Below, piece after piece: positions 44,948 through 54,291 of a stretch of DNA of 58,283 nucleotides. Position 1 is the first letter of the stretch; each line of letters opens with the position of its first letter. This DNA is from Planctomycetota bacterium. Lineage in GTDB: Bacteria > Planctomycetota > Planctomycetia > Pirellulales > Thermoguttaceae. The notes below the pieces were generated by a model, which saw nothing but the letters and a program-made list of their open reading frames with translations, made no database searches and was not told where the DNA came from. The position numbers were made by a program, and so were the translations under genes. The stretch covers positions 1 through 58,283 of the forward strand of contig JAUWNG010000006.1 of the NCBI GenBank assembly GCA_030612765.1. The letters run 5' to 3'.

Positions 44948-47134
44948 TCACCGCCCGCAGCGCAAGTACCGAAACATTCCGTGCAGGGAAAACCCGCCGC
45001 CGAGCACAACGACTTGCTGAACGGGGTGATCGGGACGTGCCTCGGCATAAGCAGACAGTGACCGCTGCAATTCTTCCAGCAGATCGTCGAACACGGGCGA
45101 TAGCGCCTCGTAGAGATCGCTGAGGCGTTCCGCCGATTCTGGCGCTCGCTTTCGTTGCTCGGCCTGGACTGTGCTGAGATTGAACTCCTTCACCAGGGCG
45201 CGAGTGAAACTGTGGCCCGCCACGCCGCAGCTACGAAACCACAGAGAGTGCGGCGTACTGACAACGATGTTCGTGACTTCGCAGCCGACGTCCAAGGCGG
45301 CCACCACGGGGTACGCTTTGCCCGATGGCGAATTGCCGGGAGCGGCGAAATAGTCGTAGGCGAGAAAGTTGTGCAGGGCGACGAAATCCGTCTGCAACAC
45401 GTCAACTCGCATGTTCAGCCGTTGAAATACGTCCAAAAAGCGTTCCGTCGTAGTCCGTCTTGCCGCGATCAACAGCGCTCGGCGACCCTTCTCGCCCGAT
45501 GTTTCCGCCTCGCAATCCAGATCGGCGGCATCATCGAAAAGCTGGAAATCCCAGGCCAGTTGTTCCAACGGGAAAGGGAACTGGTGGGCTGCCTCGAACT
45601 GGACCAACTTTGCTGCCTTGGCGGAGTCAACCGGCGGCGCCTCGATCTGACGGCTTATCGTCATTCGTCCCGGCAAGCCCACGCACACTTGCTCGGCCTT
45701 CATCTCCTGGGCGTCCAGAAATGTCTTGAGCGTCTCAGCGACCAGTTTCGTCTCCTCGGCTTCATTGGCGGCGTGGCTGAGTGGTTTGGCGTGTTCGATG
45801 AATGTCACGGCTTCGACGACCGCCTGCCGCTTCGCTTCGTTCCAGTCCAGCTTGACCGCCTTCAAGCCGCTGGAGCCGAGATCGATCCCCCAAGCGGACC
45901 GCGCGCTCTGAGGTCGCATCAGATGTGTAATCCGGCGCAGCACACCCTGCTGCTGGGAAGACAGAAGATTGATCCGCACCGCGGCCTGCTTAATGCCGGA
46001 CAAGGCCAGTCCACAGGCTATTGCAAATCGGCCGGGGTATCGCAGCAGGTCGGATTGGTCCAATGCCTCGGCGCAAGTCACTCGCCGGAAGCCGGTAAGC
46101 CACTGGACGGGGACGCCCAAGGGCGTCTGTTCCGGCGGGCGAGCCCACGGTAGCGGTTCCTGCCGCTGTCCGCCCTTCGCAAGCCGAGCGCGGCGCTGTA
46201 GCTCGTCGCACAGCCGGACGGCTCGGGCATCATCGGGCGCTAATCGCCGCAGCCGCTTGGCGACGGCCACCAGCGTATCATCGACCATGGGAGCGTTGCG
46301 CAAATCCCAATCCAACCATGCCAATTCCGCCGTTTGTCGGCGAAGTTGCTGGAAGTCCGTTGCATCCGCCAGAACGGAAATCCGGTCCAAGAGGTGCAAT
46401 GCCTGATCGTAGCGATGCTCGGCCAGCATCCTCTTTGCGGCGGCGACGAACTGCTTTTGCACTTGCCCGGCCAGACTCTTGGCGAAAGCGTGATCGGGCT
46501 TCAAGACCAACAACCGTTCGATCCGAGGCGGCAGTTCGAGCAGGCGTTTCCGACGCACGGCGTGGCGCAACTCTTCGGTGAGCGTGTTGATCTCCCGTCG
46601 TTGCTCCGCGATCCGGCTCCGTAGTTCCCGCATGTCGTCGTTTTGCAGTGGCAGCGGCACATTTTCGATGAACTCAGCGGCGCCGTCGTAGTCGAAAGCC
46701 GCAAGACATTGCCGGGCACGTTGACACGCTTCGTCAGCCGTGGCCCGCTGCCGTTGGCGCTGGGTGGCCAACGGGCCGATGAGTTCTCTTGCCCGAGCGG
46801 CGTACTTGTCCAGGCGAGGGTGATCTTTTTCGCTGATGCGCGTCAGCAAAGCGATGGCTTCCTCGAACTGAAAGGCCGAAACCATATCCGTTGCCTCGCG
46901 GAAATCCGTTTCCAACCGTTCAATCTGTTCGGCTGCAACGTCGCTCAGACATATCCCGCAAGCACCGCAATAGTTCTCACCCGTCGCGCAGGGTTCGCCG
47001 CAACCGAGGCACGGTTCCCACAGGGCCGTCCCACACTTGGCGCAGTAACTCCACTGGGGGAGGTTTTCCTCGTGGCATTGCGGGCAACACAAGACTGTCC
47101 GCGATGCGTTTTCCATTTCTTCGATCATGGACAT
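44948..47134 (-). CDS. Zinc-ribbon / helical / PilM-like protein, apparently circularly permuted
   Basis: This 728-residue protein has a double zinc ribbon near the start (CPQC, CAKC, CLGC, CGAC). A ~300-residue charged helical repeat region follows, then a PilM-type actin-like domain. The segment LGVPVQWLTGF to CGLALSGIKQAAVRINLL (about residues 345-400), which matches the usual C-terminal end of PilM, comes before the N-terminal PilM core (WGIDLGSSGLKAVKL, then LDVGCEVTNIVV, ending VVLGGGFSLHGMFRYL just before the stop). PilM couples to type IV pilus proteins inside the cell. ATG at 47134 has GGAG 8 nt upstream. The neighbouring genes are pseudopilin-like. Confidence 0.8.
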   Translation of the reverse strand: MSMIEEMENASRTVLCCPQCHEENLPQWSYCAKCGTALWEPCLGCGEPCATGENYCGACGICLSDVAAEQIERLETDFREATDMVSAFQFEEAIALLTRISEKDHPRLDKYAARARELIGPLATQRQRQRATADEACQRARQCLAAFDYDGAAEFIENVPLPLQNDDMRELRSRIAEQRREINTLTEELRHAVRRKRLLELPPRIERLLVLKPDHAFAKSLAGQVQKQFVAAAKRMLAEHRYDQALHLLDRISVLADATDFQQLRRQTAELAWLDWDLRNAPMVDDTLVAVAKRLRRLAPDDARAVRLCDELQRRARLAKGGQRQEPLPWARPPEQTPLGVPVQWLTGFRRVTCAEALDQSDLLRYPGRFAIACGLALSGIKQAAVRINLLSSQQQGVLRRITHLMRPQSARSAWGIDLGSSGLKAVKLDWNEAKRQAVVEAVTFIEHAKPLSHAANEAEETKLVAETLKTFLDAQEMKAEQVCVGLPGRMTISRQIEAPPVDSAKAAKLVQFEAAHQFPFPLEQLAWDFQLFDDAADLDCEAETSGEKGRRALLIAARRTTTERFLDVFQRLNMRVDVLQTDFVALHNFLAYDYFAAPGNSPSGKAYPVVAALDVGCEVTNIVVSTPHSLWFRSCGVAGHSFTRALVKEFNLSTVQAEQRKRAPESAERLSDLYEALSPVFDDLLEELQRSLSAYAEARPDHPVQQVVVLGGGFSLHGMFRYLRCGR

Positions 47135-47186
47135 GAGTATTGCTCCGCGTTCACCTGATCCAACGGCGTGTTTTGGAATCATTTAT

Positions 47187-47267
47187 TTAGCCCACCGTGA
47201 ATACACGGCGGGCCGGATTGAAGGCAAAAAACCACTTGCCCCGGGTGTATTCACCCGGAGCAAGTGG
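47187..47267. repeat. Two adjacent hairpins with GTGAATACAC words
   Basis: TTTAGCCCACCGTGAATACACGG is followed by a CCACTTGC/GCAAGTGG-bracketed GGGTGTATTCACCC hairpin. The same GTGTATTCAC word occurs at 53844-53925. Confidence 0.8.
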
Positions 47268-47283
47268 CGACTGCGGCGAACGG

Positions 47284-48534
47284 TTACTCGAATGCCGCCC
47301 GCTTAAACACATCGCCACTGAGGAACATGCCGCTGAAGCACTCGTGCGGCGGCAAATCCACGGTGCCGTCCCGATAGCCGATGGTTTTGGCCTCCTCATT
47401 GGTCAATGTTACGCCCTTGAGGAAGCCGGGATTCAGGTAGCGGTCGCCGTTGAGATCGGCGAACTCCTTGACGCTGCCGTCGGCCATGAGGATATTGCAA
47501 CTCAGCTTTCTACCTCCACCGTGCAGACAGTAGAAGTCGCGGGTATCCTGTAGCCAGTAATTGCTGCCGATCACGGGGTCGCCGATGCCGGTCGGCGAGG
47601 ATTCGGCAGTCATCTGGGCCTCCAGCGGCACTCCCGTCTTCGGCATAAGCGCGAGCCTGGGCACGGTAACGTCGTACTGGGCCGGACCGTCGCAGAACGA
47701 CTCGCACAGTCGGTCGCCGGCAGCGGCGTAAACCTGTTCCAGACCGTCGTCGGAGAAACCGGCGGGTGCGGTGGCCGGCGACCGTTTCAGGTCAAGGACG
47801 AGGAGAGCCTCGTCGGGATCGCCTGGCGCGGCGTCGCCCAACAATGGAATCACCGAGGAGGAAATCAGCGAGTTGTCGGTCACTCTGCGGGTGAGTGGGC
47901 CAAGCGTCATCTTGAGACCCTTGAAGCTGTAGCTGCCACTCTCGATCTTGGAAGACAGGGGCGTTGCACCAGGCTCGAACTTCACGCCGCCGCGCACCAG
48001 GAACCAACTGGCGGCGTAATTGGTGTTGTAACCTTTTTCGAGCAAGGAACGGGTGATAAAGTCGGCGCGTTCGGCCGTGTTGATCGCAGTGCCGCCGAAG
48101 CTCGACCCGCCGTAGTTGCACACTCCGCACGCCAGCCGATGGACCGAGGCCCCGTCCTTGCCGTTGGTCGTATCGGCCCCGATCATGTCGTTCCACTTCT
48201 CCTGATACTTGATCGGGTTCGTGGGGCAGAGCATCTCGCCCGGACTTCCGGCACCGGTGTTTACCATGTCGGCAACCCAGCCCCAGGTGTCGGGGCAGCC
48301 GTCCCGACGGAAATCATAAGCGCCCGAGCAATAGCGCTGCTGCGGATCCTTGTCGGCGAAGATGCTCATGCCGATGTAACACTGCCGCAAGTTATTCTTG
48401 CAGTATGCGTTGCGCGCAGCCTCGCGGGCACGCGACAACGCCGGCATCAGCATGGAAACCAGGATTCCGATGATCGTAATTACCACGAGCAACTCCACGA
48501 GCGTAAAACCGTGCTGTTTGATTGAACGGTTCAT
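47284..48534 (-). CDS. Prepilin-type N-terminal cleavage protein (pseudopilin-like)
   Basis: This 416-residue protein has a class III prepilin site, [18 protein letters not shown]. The body shows [29 protein letters not shown] and a DGSV motif near the C-terminus ([14 protein letters not shown]). These are shared with the next gene, so the two are paralogues of a planctomycete prepilin-like family. Such proteins form surface fibres or pseudopili. GGGAG precedes ATG 48534. Confidence 0.88.
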   Translation of the reverse strand: MNRSIKQHGFTLVELLVVITIIGILVSMLMPALSRAREAARNAYCKNNLRQCYIGMSIFADKDPQQRYCSGAYDFRRDGCPDTWGWVADMVNTGAGSPGEMLCPTNPIKYQEKWNDMIGADTTNGKDGASVHRLACGVCNYGGSSFGGTAINTAERADFITRSLLEKGYNTNYAASWFLVRGGVKFEPGATPLSSKIESGSYSFKGLKMTLGPLTRRVTDNSLISSSVIPLLGDAAPGDPDEALLVLDLKRSPATAPAGFSDDGLEQVYAAAGDRLCESFCDGPAQYDVTVPRLALMPKTGVPLEAQMTAESSPTGIGDPVIGSNYWLQDTRDFYCLHGGGRKLSCNILMADGSVKEFADLNGDRYLNPGFLKGVTLTNEEAKTIGYRDGTVDLPPHECFSGMFLSGDVFKRAAFE

Positions 48535-48796
48535 CTCAAACGTCTCCCTATTGATTGTGTTTTGGACTCTGAAAATGGTTTTCGCTTACAATGCGACAAA
48601 TTGGCTTTCCCTTGAACATGCGTTGTGGAAAGCCCGGGGACAATACATGGGGTGTCGGCTCGCGTCGGTTCATGGTCCGGCGACATGCGCCACCCGGAAC
48701 GGCGTTTGCGTATTTGTTATGGCATCTTTGTTTGGCGTCACCTCCTTTCTTTTCTTACTGTCCAATAATCGCCATGCCGCATTCGCGGCATTTTGT

Positions 48797-49918
48797 TTAC
48801 CTAAATCTCCACTTGCTCAATACCTCGTCTGGCGGCAATTCGATCTTGCCGTCGTCGAAGCCGTTGTCGACGGTAGGTTGAAAACCGTTGTTCAGCAGGC
48901 CGTCGTGGTTGGCGTCGGTGACGGAACGAACGCTGCCGTCGGCAAACAACAGATTGCATGAGCCGCGATGCACTGGACCGAAATTACGATAGTCCTGAAG
49001 CGTGGCTTTCCAGCCCGCGAACCAACCGCTCGGTCCTTCACGGGGAGTTCCGGCGGCAAAGCCGGGGGTTGTCATGCCGGGATTCGTCACCGGCCCGGCC
49101 GTCGTGCATTTTGCCGTGAAAGTGCCTGACGGGTTTGTCCCCATTGGCATCATTAGCAGTTCGGACGCCGCGCCACAGCCCAACAAAGGGATAAAACTGT
49201 TGGAGCAATTCGCCGTGTCGGCCCGTGCCTGCGTCAATGGCCCAATGGTCGAGTGGCGAGACAGGAGCGACGGCGTGCAACCCGCCTTATCGCTCTTCAA
49301 ATTGCCGTCGGCGTCCAACATTACTCCCGATCGAACCAGCCACCAACTTGTGGTGTAGTTTGTATTGAAATGTTTGTCGAATACTTGCCGCTCGACGAGC
49401 AAGCGTCGCTGCTCGCTGCCTGGCGCCAAGCCAAGTTCGACGATGGCCCGGCAGGGATTTCGCACGATTGTCCCGTCAGGCTCCGTGCTCGACGGACTAC
49501 CCAGCCGATCCACGCAGTCATCGAACAACGAGGCGTTCAGATAGAGCAAGTCGTTGTAGGTGCTGCTGATCTGGCACGGGTTGGAGGGACACAGCATCTT
49601 TCCGACCGGAGTTCCCATGTTCACCAGATCGGCCACCCACCCCATCTCGGTGACGCAGCCGTCGCGCTGCCAGTCGAAAGCCCCCGAGCAGAGCGATTGG
49701 TTGCGTTGGGCGCGAGCCGCCATGCCGATGCCGAATTGCCGCAGATTGGCCGCACAGGCCATCTGGCGGCTGGACTCCCTGGCGGCGTTCAGCGCCGGAA
49801 ACAACATGGCCATCAGCAGGCCGGCGATCGAAATGACCACCAGCAACTCGATCAGCGAAAAACCGCATGGAAGCCGATTGGTCTTTCGACCGCCAATTCG
49901 TGGGCCAGATACTCGCAT
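48797..49918 (-). CDS. Prepilin-type N-terminal cleavage protein (pseudopilin-like), paralogue
   Basis: This 373-residue protein carries CGFSLIELLVVISIAGLL and the same CSGAFDWQRDGC, GWVADLVNMG, MLCPSNP and FADGSVRSV motifs as the preceding gene. ATG 49918 has AAGGAG about 7 nt upstream; the in-frame ATG at 49936 is less well placed. It lies with the other pseudopilin gene and the PilM-like gene in one minus-strand block. Confidence 0.88.
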   Translation of the reverse strand: MRVSGPRIGGRKTNRLPCGFSLIELLVVISIAGLLMAMLFPALNAARESSRQMACAANLRQFGIGMAARAQRNQSLCSGAFDWQRDGCVTEMGWVADLVNMGTPVGKMLCPSNPCQISSTYNDLLYLNASLFDDCVDRLGSPSSTEPDGTIVRNPCRAIVELGLAPGSEQRRLLVERQVFDKHFNTNYTTSWWLVRSGVMLDADGNLKSDKAGCTPSLLSRHSTIGPLTQARADTANCSNSFIPLLGCGAASELLMMPMGTNPSGTFTAKCTTAGPVTNPGMTTPGFAAGTPREGPSGWFAGWKATLQDYRNFGPVHRGSCNLLFADGSVRSVTDANHDGLLNNGFQPTVDNGFDDGKIELPPDEVLSKWRFR

Positions 49919-50301
49919 AGCCGACTCCTTCCGCATTTCTCGACCGTACTCGTTGTTCAGTTATGAACGTGTCGATCGCCCGATCCGGGATGACCCCAGA
50001 GATTGAAAGTGATCTCCAGGACGCTCGGATTATCGGAAAAGCAAGTGAGCGTTTGATGAGCGCACAATGAATCTTCGGTCAATTCTGCGTTAGAAATGTG
50101 TTACCGAAGGCAAGTCCATTAGGGGGGCGCGGAACATCGCCTGGACCTTTTCCCACATGCTGCCGATGTTAAAGGGAATGTCCAAGGGTGGTTTGACGGC
50201 AACGGCCGCACCCATTCTTGTGCATCGGTTGCGCGCGGAGGAGAACTTGGCACTTGACAGCGACAAGAATTTGCCCCAAACTGTTGGAGCGTAACGCATT
50301 A
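49919..50301. other. Intergenic stretch before tRNA-Leu
   Basis: The ~380-bp stretch contains the promoter region of the pseudopilin gene and a 69-codon minus-strand frame (50090-50299) that has no ribosome-binding site and no recognised motif. I see no convincing gene. Confidence 0.4.
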
Positions 50302-50384
50302 GCCGGAGTGGCGGAATGGCAGACGCGCTGGATTCAAAATCCAGTGGCCTTCGGGCTGTGTGGGTTCAAGTCCCACCTCCGGTA
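50302..50384 (+). tRNA. tRNA-Leu (anticodon CAA)
   Basis: An 83-base class II tRNA. The acceptor stem pairs GCCGGAG with CTCCGGT (one G-U pair); the anticodon stem-loop CTGGA-TTCAAAA-TCCAG carries CAA. A long variable arm (GGCCTTCGGGCT) and the T-arm GTGGG/TTCAAGT/CCCAC follow. The CCA end is not encoded. A T-run follows within 5 bp. Confidence 0.97.
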
Positions 50385-50447
50385 CTTTTTTTATCGCGCC
50401 GCGGGCGCGACCACCAAAGCGCGGCTTTGTGCTTTAAGAAAACCGTC

Positions 50448-50903
50448 ATGCCCAAAAGCAAAATACTCATCGCCGACGACAATCTCACCAACGTCGAGTT
50501 GTTGGAAGCCTATCTGGACGGCGTGGACTGCGAGATCGCCGTGGCCTACGACGGCCGCGAAACGCTGGCCAAGGCGGCCCAGTTCCAGCCCGATCTGATC
50601 CTGCTGGACATTATGATGCCGAAACTCAGCGGCTTCGAGGTCTGCAAGACGCTGAAGCAGGACCCCAACGCCCGGCAGGTGATGATTCTGATGGTTACCG
50701 CTCTGAACGAATTGGGCGACATCGAGCGGGCAGTGGCCGCCGGCTGCGACGACTTTCTCAGCAAGCCGGTCGACAAACTCGGGCTGGTCAAGCGGGTGGA
50801 AAACATGCTCAAACTCCGCCACGTGACCGATGAGTTGGAACGGCTCCGCCGCTATATCGACAGCATGGAAGATTCGACCCGCCCGGAACGCCTGCGGCAA
50901 TAG
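50448..50903 (+). CDS. Single-domain response regulator
   Basis: This 151-residue receiver has Asp pair in LIADDN near residue 10, phosphorylatable Asp in LLDIMMPKLSG near residue 53 and Lys in LSKPVD near residue 105. A short helical C-terminal extension (DELERLRRYIDSM) follows, without a DNA-binding domain. ATG 50448 lies 64 bp after the tRNA. Output is probably by protein contact; no kinase is adjacent. Confidence 0.88.
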   Translation: MPKSKILIADDNLTNVELLEAYLDGVDCEIAVAYDGRETLAKAAQFQPDLILLDIMMPKLSGFEVCKTLKQDPNARQVMILMVTALNELGDIERAVAAGCDDFLSKPVDKLGLVKRVENMLKLRHVTDELERLRRYIDSMEDSTRPERLRQ

Positions 50904-50969
50904 CCCTCCGGCGGTGGCAATAACGCTTTCATGCAGGAATCGAACCACTCGACGCCGCGTAGACGCGGC

Positions 50970-51103
<134 letters not shown>

Positions 51104-51110
51104 AACATTG

Positions 51111-51149
51111 TTTAGCCCCGGCGCCCACGCCGGGAGCGCGGCCGCTAAA
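51111..51149. repeat. TTTAGCCC-bounded hairpin, GGCGCCCACGCC core
   Basis: TTTAGCCCCGGC and GCCGGG form the stem, with CGGCCGCTAAA at the far end. The TTTAGCCC/GGGCTAAA foot is shared with 53844-53925. Confidence 0.55.
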
Positions 51150-51183
51150 AGCACCATTCCGATCGGCATGGTACAATGAAGAG

Positions 51184-52671
51184 ATGGATCAAGCACGAAA
51201 CAGGTTGTTGACGGGCGTAGTCTGCCTGGTGTTGGTCGCGCCCGCCACGTCGCGGTCCGCCTCGGGAGACGAGACGTTGCGTGCGGCGCTCGATCTGAGA
51301 GCGAAATACGCCGCCGAAATCGAGCAATTGGCCGTGTGGTGCGACGAGAACTCCCTGGCCGAAGAGGCGCGGAAAACCCGGCGGGTTCTCGGCCCCAACG
51401 ATCCGCACAAGCTCTACGTGCCGGTGTTGCCGGACGAGGTCGGACCGCCGGAATTGCCGGCCGAGGCGCCGCCTAAAGTCGCGGAGTGGGACTCTCGATT
51501 GTGGCGTTTGCGGCGCAGTCACGCCGCCTCGTTCTACGAGCTGGCCCGTCGCGCGGTCCGCACCGGCCGCGCGGGACTGGCCTTCGAGTTGGCCCTGGCG
51601 GCGATCCAGGCGAACCCCGATTACGAGCCCGTCCGCCGATTGTTCGGCTACCAGAAGTACGGCGGTCGGTGGCGCACGATTTATGAAGTGAGAAAGCTGC
51701 GCGCGGGGAACGTCTGGAGCGATAAGTTCGGCTGGATGCCCAAGGCCCGGCTCCGCAGATATGAAGGAGGCGAACGTTACGCCGGCGGCCGATGGATATC
51801 CGCCGCCGAGGACGCCGAGCGGCGCCGCGACATCCGCTTCGGCTGGGACGTGGAGACCGAGCATTACACGATCCGCACGAACCACGGCATCGAGGCGGCC
51901 GTGGCGCTGGGTGTGAAGCTCGAACGGCTGCATCGCCTTTGGCAGCAACTCTTCATTCGCTACCACGCCTCGCAGGCCGACGTGGTGGCGCTGTTCGACG
52001 GCCGGTACAGACCGGGCGCCGTCGCCGCGCCGCGCCACAACGTCGTCCTTTTCCGCGATCGCGACGACTACAACCGCTCCCTGCGGGCGGCGATGCCGAA
52101 AATCGGAATCTCCACCGGCGTGTACGTCGAGCAGACGCGCCGGGCGTACTTCTTCGCCGGCCCGGAAAGCGACGACCGCACGTTGTATCACGAGGCCACG
52201 CACCAGTTGTTCCACGAGTCGCGACCGGTTGTGCCCGGCGTGGCCCAAAAGGCGAACTTCTGGATCGTCGAGGGGATCGCCATGTTCATGGAATCGCTCC
52301 GCGAGGAGGACGGCTTCTACGTGCTGGGCGGATTCGACGACGAGCGCGTTCATGCCGCCCGATACCGATTGCTGCACGACAATTTTTACGTGCCGTTGGA
52401 CGAACTGGTCGGCTACGGCATGGATAAATTGCAGAAGGATCCTCAAATCGCCACGCTCTACAGCCAGGCGGCCGGCCTGACCAACTTCCTGATCTTCCAC
52501 GACGGCGGCCGTTACCGCGACGCGGTGGTCTCCTATCTGCTGACGGTCTACACCGGCCGCGACGACCACGACACACTTGCTCGGCTGACCGGCGCGAATT
52601 ACGCCGAGTTGGATGAGCAGTACCGCGAATTCATCGAAGGTAAAAAGGCAACGGCGGAAGGGGGGAAATAG
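51184..52671 (+). CDS. Secreted gluzincin-like protein with HEATH motif
   Basis: This 495-residue protein has a signal peptide (ending RSASGD region). An HExxH zinc motif (YHEATHQLF) near residue 340 and a downstream Glu in NFWIVEGIAMF form a gluzincin-type active site. N-terminal helices and a middle region with GGRWISAAEDAERR precede it. It resembles planctomycete DUF1570-type proteins; protease activity is likely by motif only. ATG at 51184 has a weak GAAGAG. Confidence 0.75.
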   Translation: MDQARNRLLTGVVCLVLVAPATSRSASGDETLRAALDLRAKYAAEIEQLAVWCDENSLAEEARKTRRVLGPNDPHKLYVPVLPDEVGPPELPAEAPPKVAEWDSRLWRLRRSHAASFYELARRAVRTGRAGLAFELALAAIQANPDYEPVRRLFGYQKYGGRWRTIYEVRKLRAGNVWSDKFGWMPKARLRRYEGGERYAGGRWISAAEDAERRRDIRFGWDVETEHYTIRTNHGIEAAVALGVKLERLHRLWQQLFIRYHASQADVVALFDGRYRPGAVAAPRHNVVLFRDRDDYNRSLRAAMPKIGISTGVYVEQTRRAYFFAGPESDDRTLYHEATHQLFHESRPVVPGVAQKANFWIVEGIAMFMESLREEDGFYVLGGFDDERVHAARYRLLHDNFYVPLDELVGYGMDKLQKDPQIATLYSQAAGLTNFLIFHDGGRYRDAVVSYLLTVYTGRDDHDTLARLTGANYAELDEQYREFIEGKKATAEGGK

Positions 52672-52672
52672 C

Positions 52673-52739
52673 GTTGGGTGCCACTGGCGTTGCCAGTGTT
52701 GCATCGAGGCAAGCACTGGCAACGCCAGTGGCACCCAAC
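52673..52739. repeat. Nested palindrome GTTGGGTGCCACTGGCG type
   Basis: Two hairpins (CACTGGC/GCCAGTG) between GTTGGGTGCC and GGCACCCAAC, one base after the previous stop codon. Confidence 0.85.
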
Positions 52740-52764
52740 CTGTCAAACCCAACTTGGTGGACCA

Positions 52765-53784
52765 TTAGTTTTTTTCCCTTTCCTCGATGTGGATCACGAT
52801 CCATCCGCCTTTCGTTCCAACTTTCACGGTTCGCAACGTTTTGCCGTCGGCGCTCAATAATCTCTTGCCGTCCGGTCCGCCCTTGTCGGAATCTTGCGAT
52901 CGGCGGTTTTTGTAGAGGAGGCGAATCGTATTCATGGTTTTCGCGGGGTTTTTGGCGAGCGCGATCAGGTTTAGCCCAACACGAACGGCCGAATCCGGAT
53001 GCAGCGTGAACTCCGGAAGTCGCCTCGGGTCGCCTTGCTCCGCGAGAAACGATACGTGAAGACACTCTTCGGTGGTCCTCAGACGCATGGGCAAATTATC
53101 GTGGTCGGCTATTTGCCCGCCGAGAAGCCGCTTCAGTCTGAGTTCGCGATTGAGTTTGTCGAGATGCTCCTGAACCGCCGCGTCGAACTGTTGGGAAACC
53201 TGGTCGATTACCCGCTGGGCGGCAATATGCCGGGATTCCTGGTAAGCCTTATGCACTCGACGCTCCGCCACCCTCTTAACCACGCGGCCGCGGAGTCCCG
53301 GCTCGGTGGACGAAACGTCTTCGATCGTCAGATCGGTGTCGGTCGTCACTTTGGCGGGCGTAGTCGTAAAACTATCGCCGTCGAAGATGATAAACTTGAC
53401 TGCCTTGTACTTTGTAACGGCGCGACTGGTAATTTTCGCCGGGCCATGTGTTCCGACCGTGTCGGAAACCGACTCGCCGATGAGGAAGAGTTCAAACTCC
53501 GCTTTGGTCGGATTCGGCGTAAGGACGATGTGGACCGTGCCCGTCGTGTGACACGTTCCGCGGACGTCGGTACCCAATACTTTCTCGTTGATCTCGGTCT
53601 TCCGATCGACTTTCACGGCCGTTAGGGGTGCGATCACTTCCTGAGAGACACGAACCGTCGCCAGGATGGGAACCAACCCGTCGTCCGGTTCCGCGAACAA
53701 CCAGACAAGCAAACACGCTCCGACCACCGACGCGAGGACGACGGCAACGATGATTTTCCGTGTGGATACGGCGCGTTTTTTCAT
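52765..53784 (-). CDS. Membrane-anchored protein of unknown function
   Basis: This 339-residue protein has a basic N-terminus (MKKRAVSTRK) and one transmembrane helix (residues ~11-30). The rest is extracytoplasmic: strands, then a helical segment with ERRVHKAYQESRHIAA. It shows no motif I recognise. ATG 53784 is preceded by GAGG; the longer frame from 53844 lacks one. Confidence 0.55.
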   Translation of the reverse strand: MKKRAVSTRKIIVAVVLASVVGACLLVWLFAEPDDGLVPILATVRVSQEVIAPLTAVKVDRKTEINEKVLGTDVRGTCHTTGTVHIVLTPNPTKAEFELFLIGESVSDTVGTHGPAKITSRAVTKYKAVKFIIFDGDSFTTTPAKVTTDTDLTIEDVSSTEPGLRGRVVKRVAERRVHKAYQESRHIAAQRVIDQVSQQFDAAVQEHLDKLNRELRLKRLLGGQIADHDNLPMRLRTTEECLHVSFLAEQGDPRRLPEFTLHPDSAVRVGLNLIALAKNPAKTMNTIRLLYKNRRSQDSDKGGPDGKRLLSADGKTLRTVKVGTKGGWIVIHIEEREKN

Positions 53785-53843
53785 GGCCCTAACCTCAATC
53801 AAGTATATGATGGTGTTCGGGAATTGGCCCGCAAAAATCGCCA

Positions 53844-53925
53844 TTTAGCCCCGGGTGAATACACCCGGGGCATTGTGCGTGAAATACACCCGACACTCCC
53901 CGCCGTGTATTCACGGCGGGCTAAA
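53844..53925. repeat. TTTAGCCC-bounded pair of hairpins with GTGTATTCAC words
   Basis: TTTAGCCCCGGGTGAATACACCCGGGG is followed by CCGCCGTGTATTCACGGCGG and CTAAA in split form: words GGGTGAATACACCC and CCGTGTATTCACGG are separate hairpins. Same words at 47187. It lies in the 507-bp space before the nucleoside hydrolase. Confidence 0.8.
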
Positions 53926-54040
53926 TGAAATTATTCCCGGACACCCTCAAGTATATCTTTCTCGTAGCGGAAAAAGCGGGAAAATGAGTGGAAAAGGTCT
54001 GGGCAATTGAGCATCGGAATGAAATGCGGGTTGGAACGTT

Positions 54041-54173
54041 TAGCAGCCCGTTGAAAAAGTCGGATTTCGGGAGTTTGGGTGCCACTGCTGGCTTGTCCAG
54101 CAGTGTTTCCCCGAGTGTTTCTCCCCACACTGCTGGGCAAGCCGGCAGTGGCGCCCTTTTTCAACGGACTGTT
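54041..54173. repeat. Palindromic element copy H
   Basis: Ends TAGCAGCCCGTTGAAAAA and TTTTTCAACGGACTGTTG. The inner hairpins are intact but have two changes. It lies in the space between two minus/plus genes, 118 bp before the nucleoside hydrolase. Confidence 0.92.
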
Positions 54174-54291
54174 GGAAATCCCCTCGGGGGGCAAGATATC
54201 AGTCTTGCCGCGGCGGGCTAACCTACATACAATCGCATCTCATGTTGACGTATATAATGTATAATTCGCCGATGAAAAATGTGAGGATGCG

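Noticed and set aside
50090-50299. 69-codon minus-strand frame before tRNA-Leu
   Set aside because: No ribosome-binding site and no recognised motif; not strong enough to call.
50316-50447. Upstream extension of the response regulator
   Set aside because: It overlaps tRNA-Leu, so the start is placed at ATG 50448.
51145-52752. 535-codon minus-strand open frame
   Set aside because: Antisense of the gluzincin-like gene, with no ribosome-binding site and no recognised domain.
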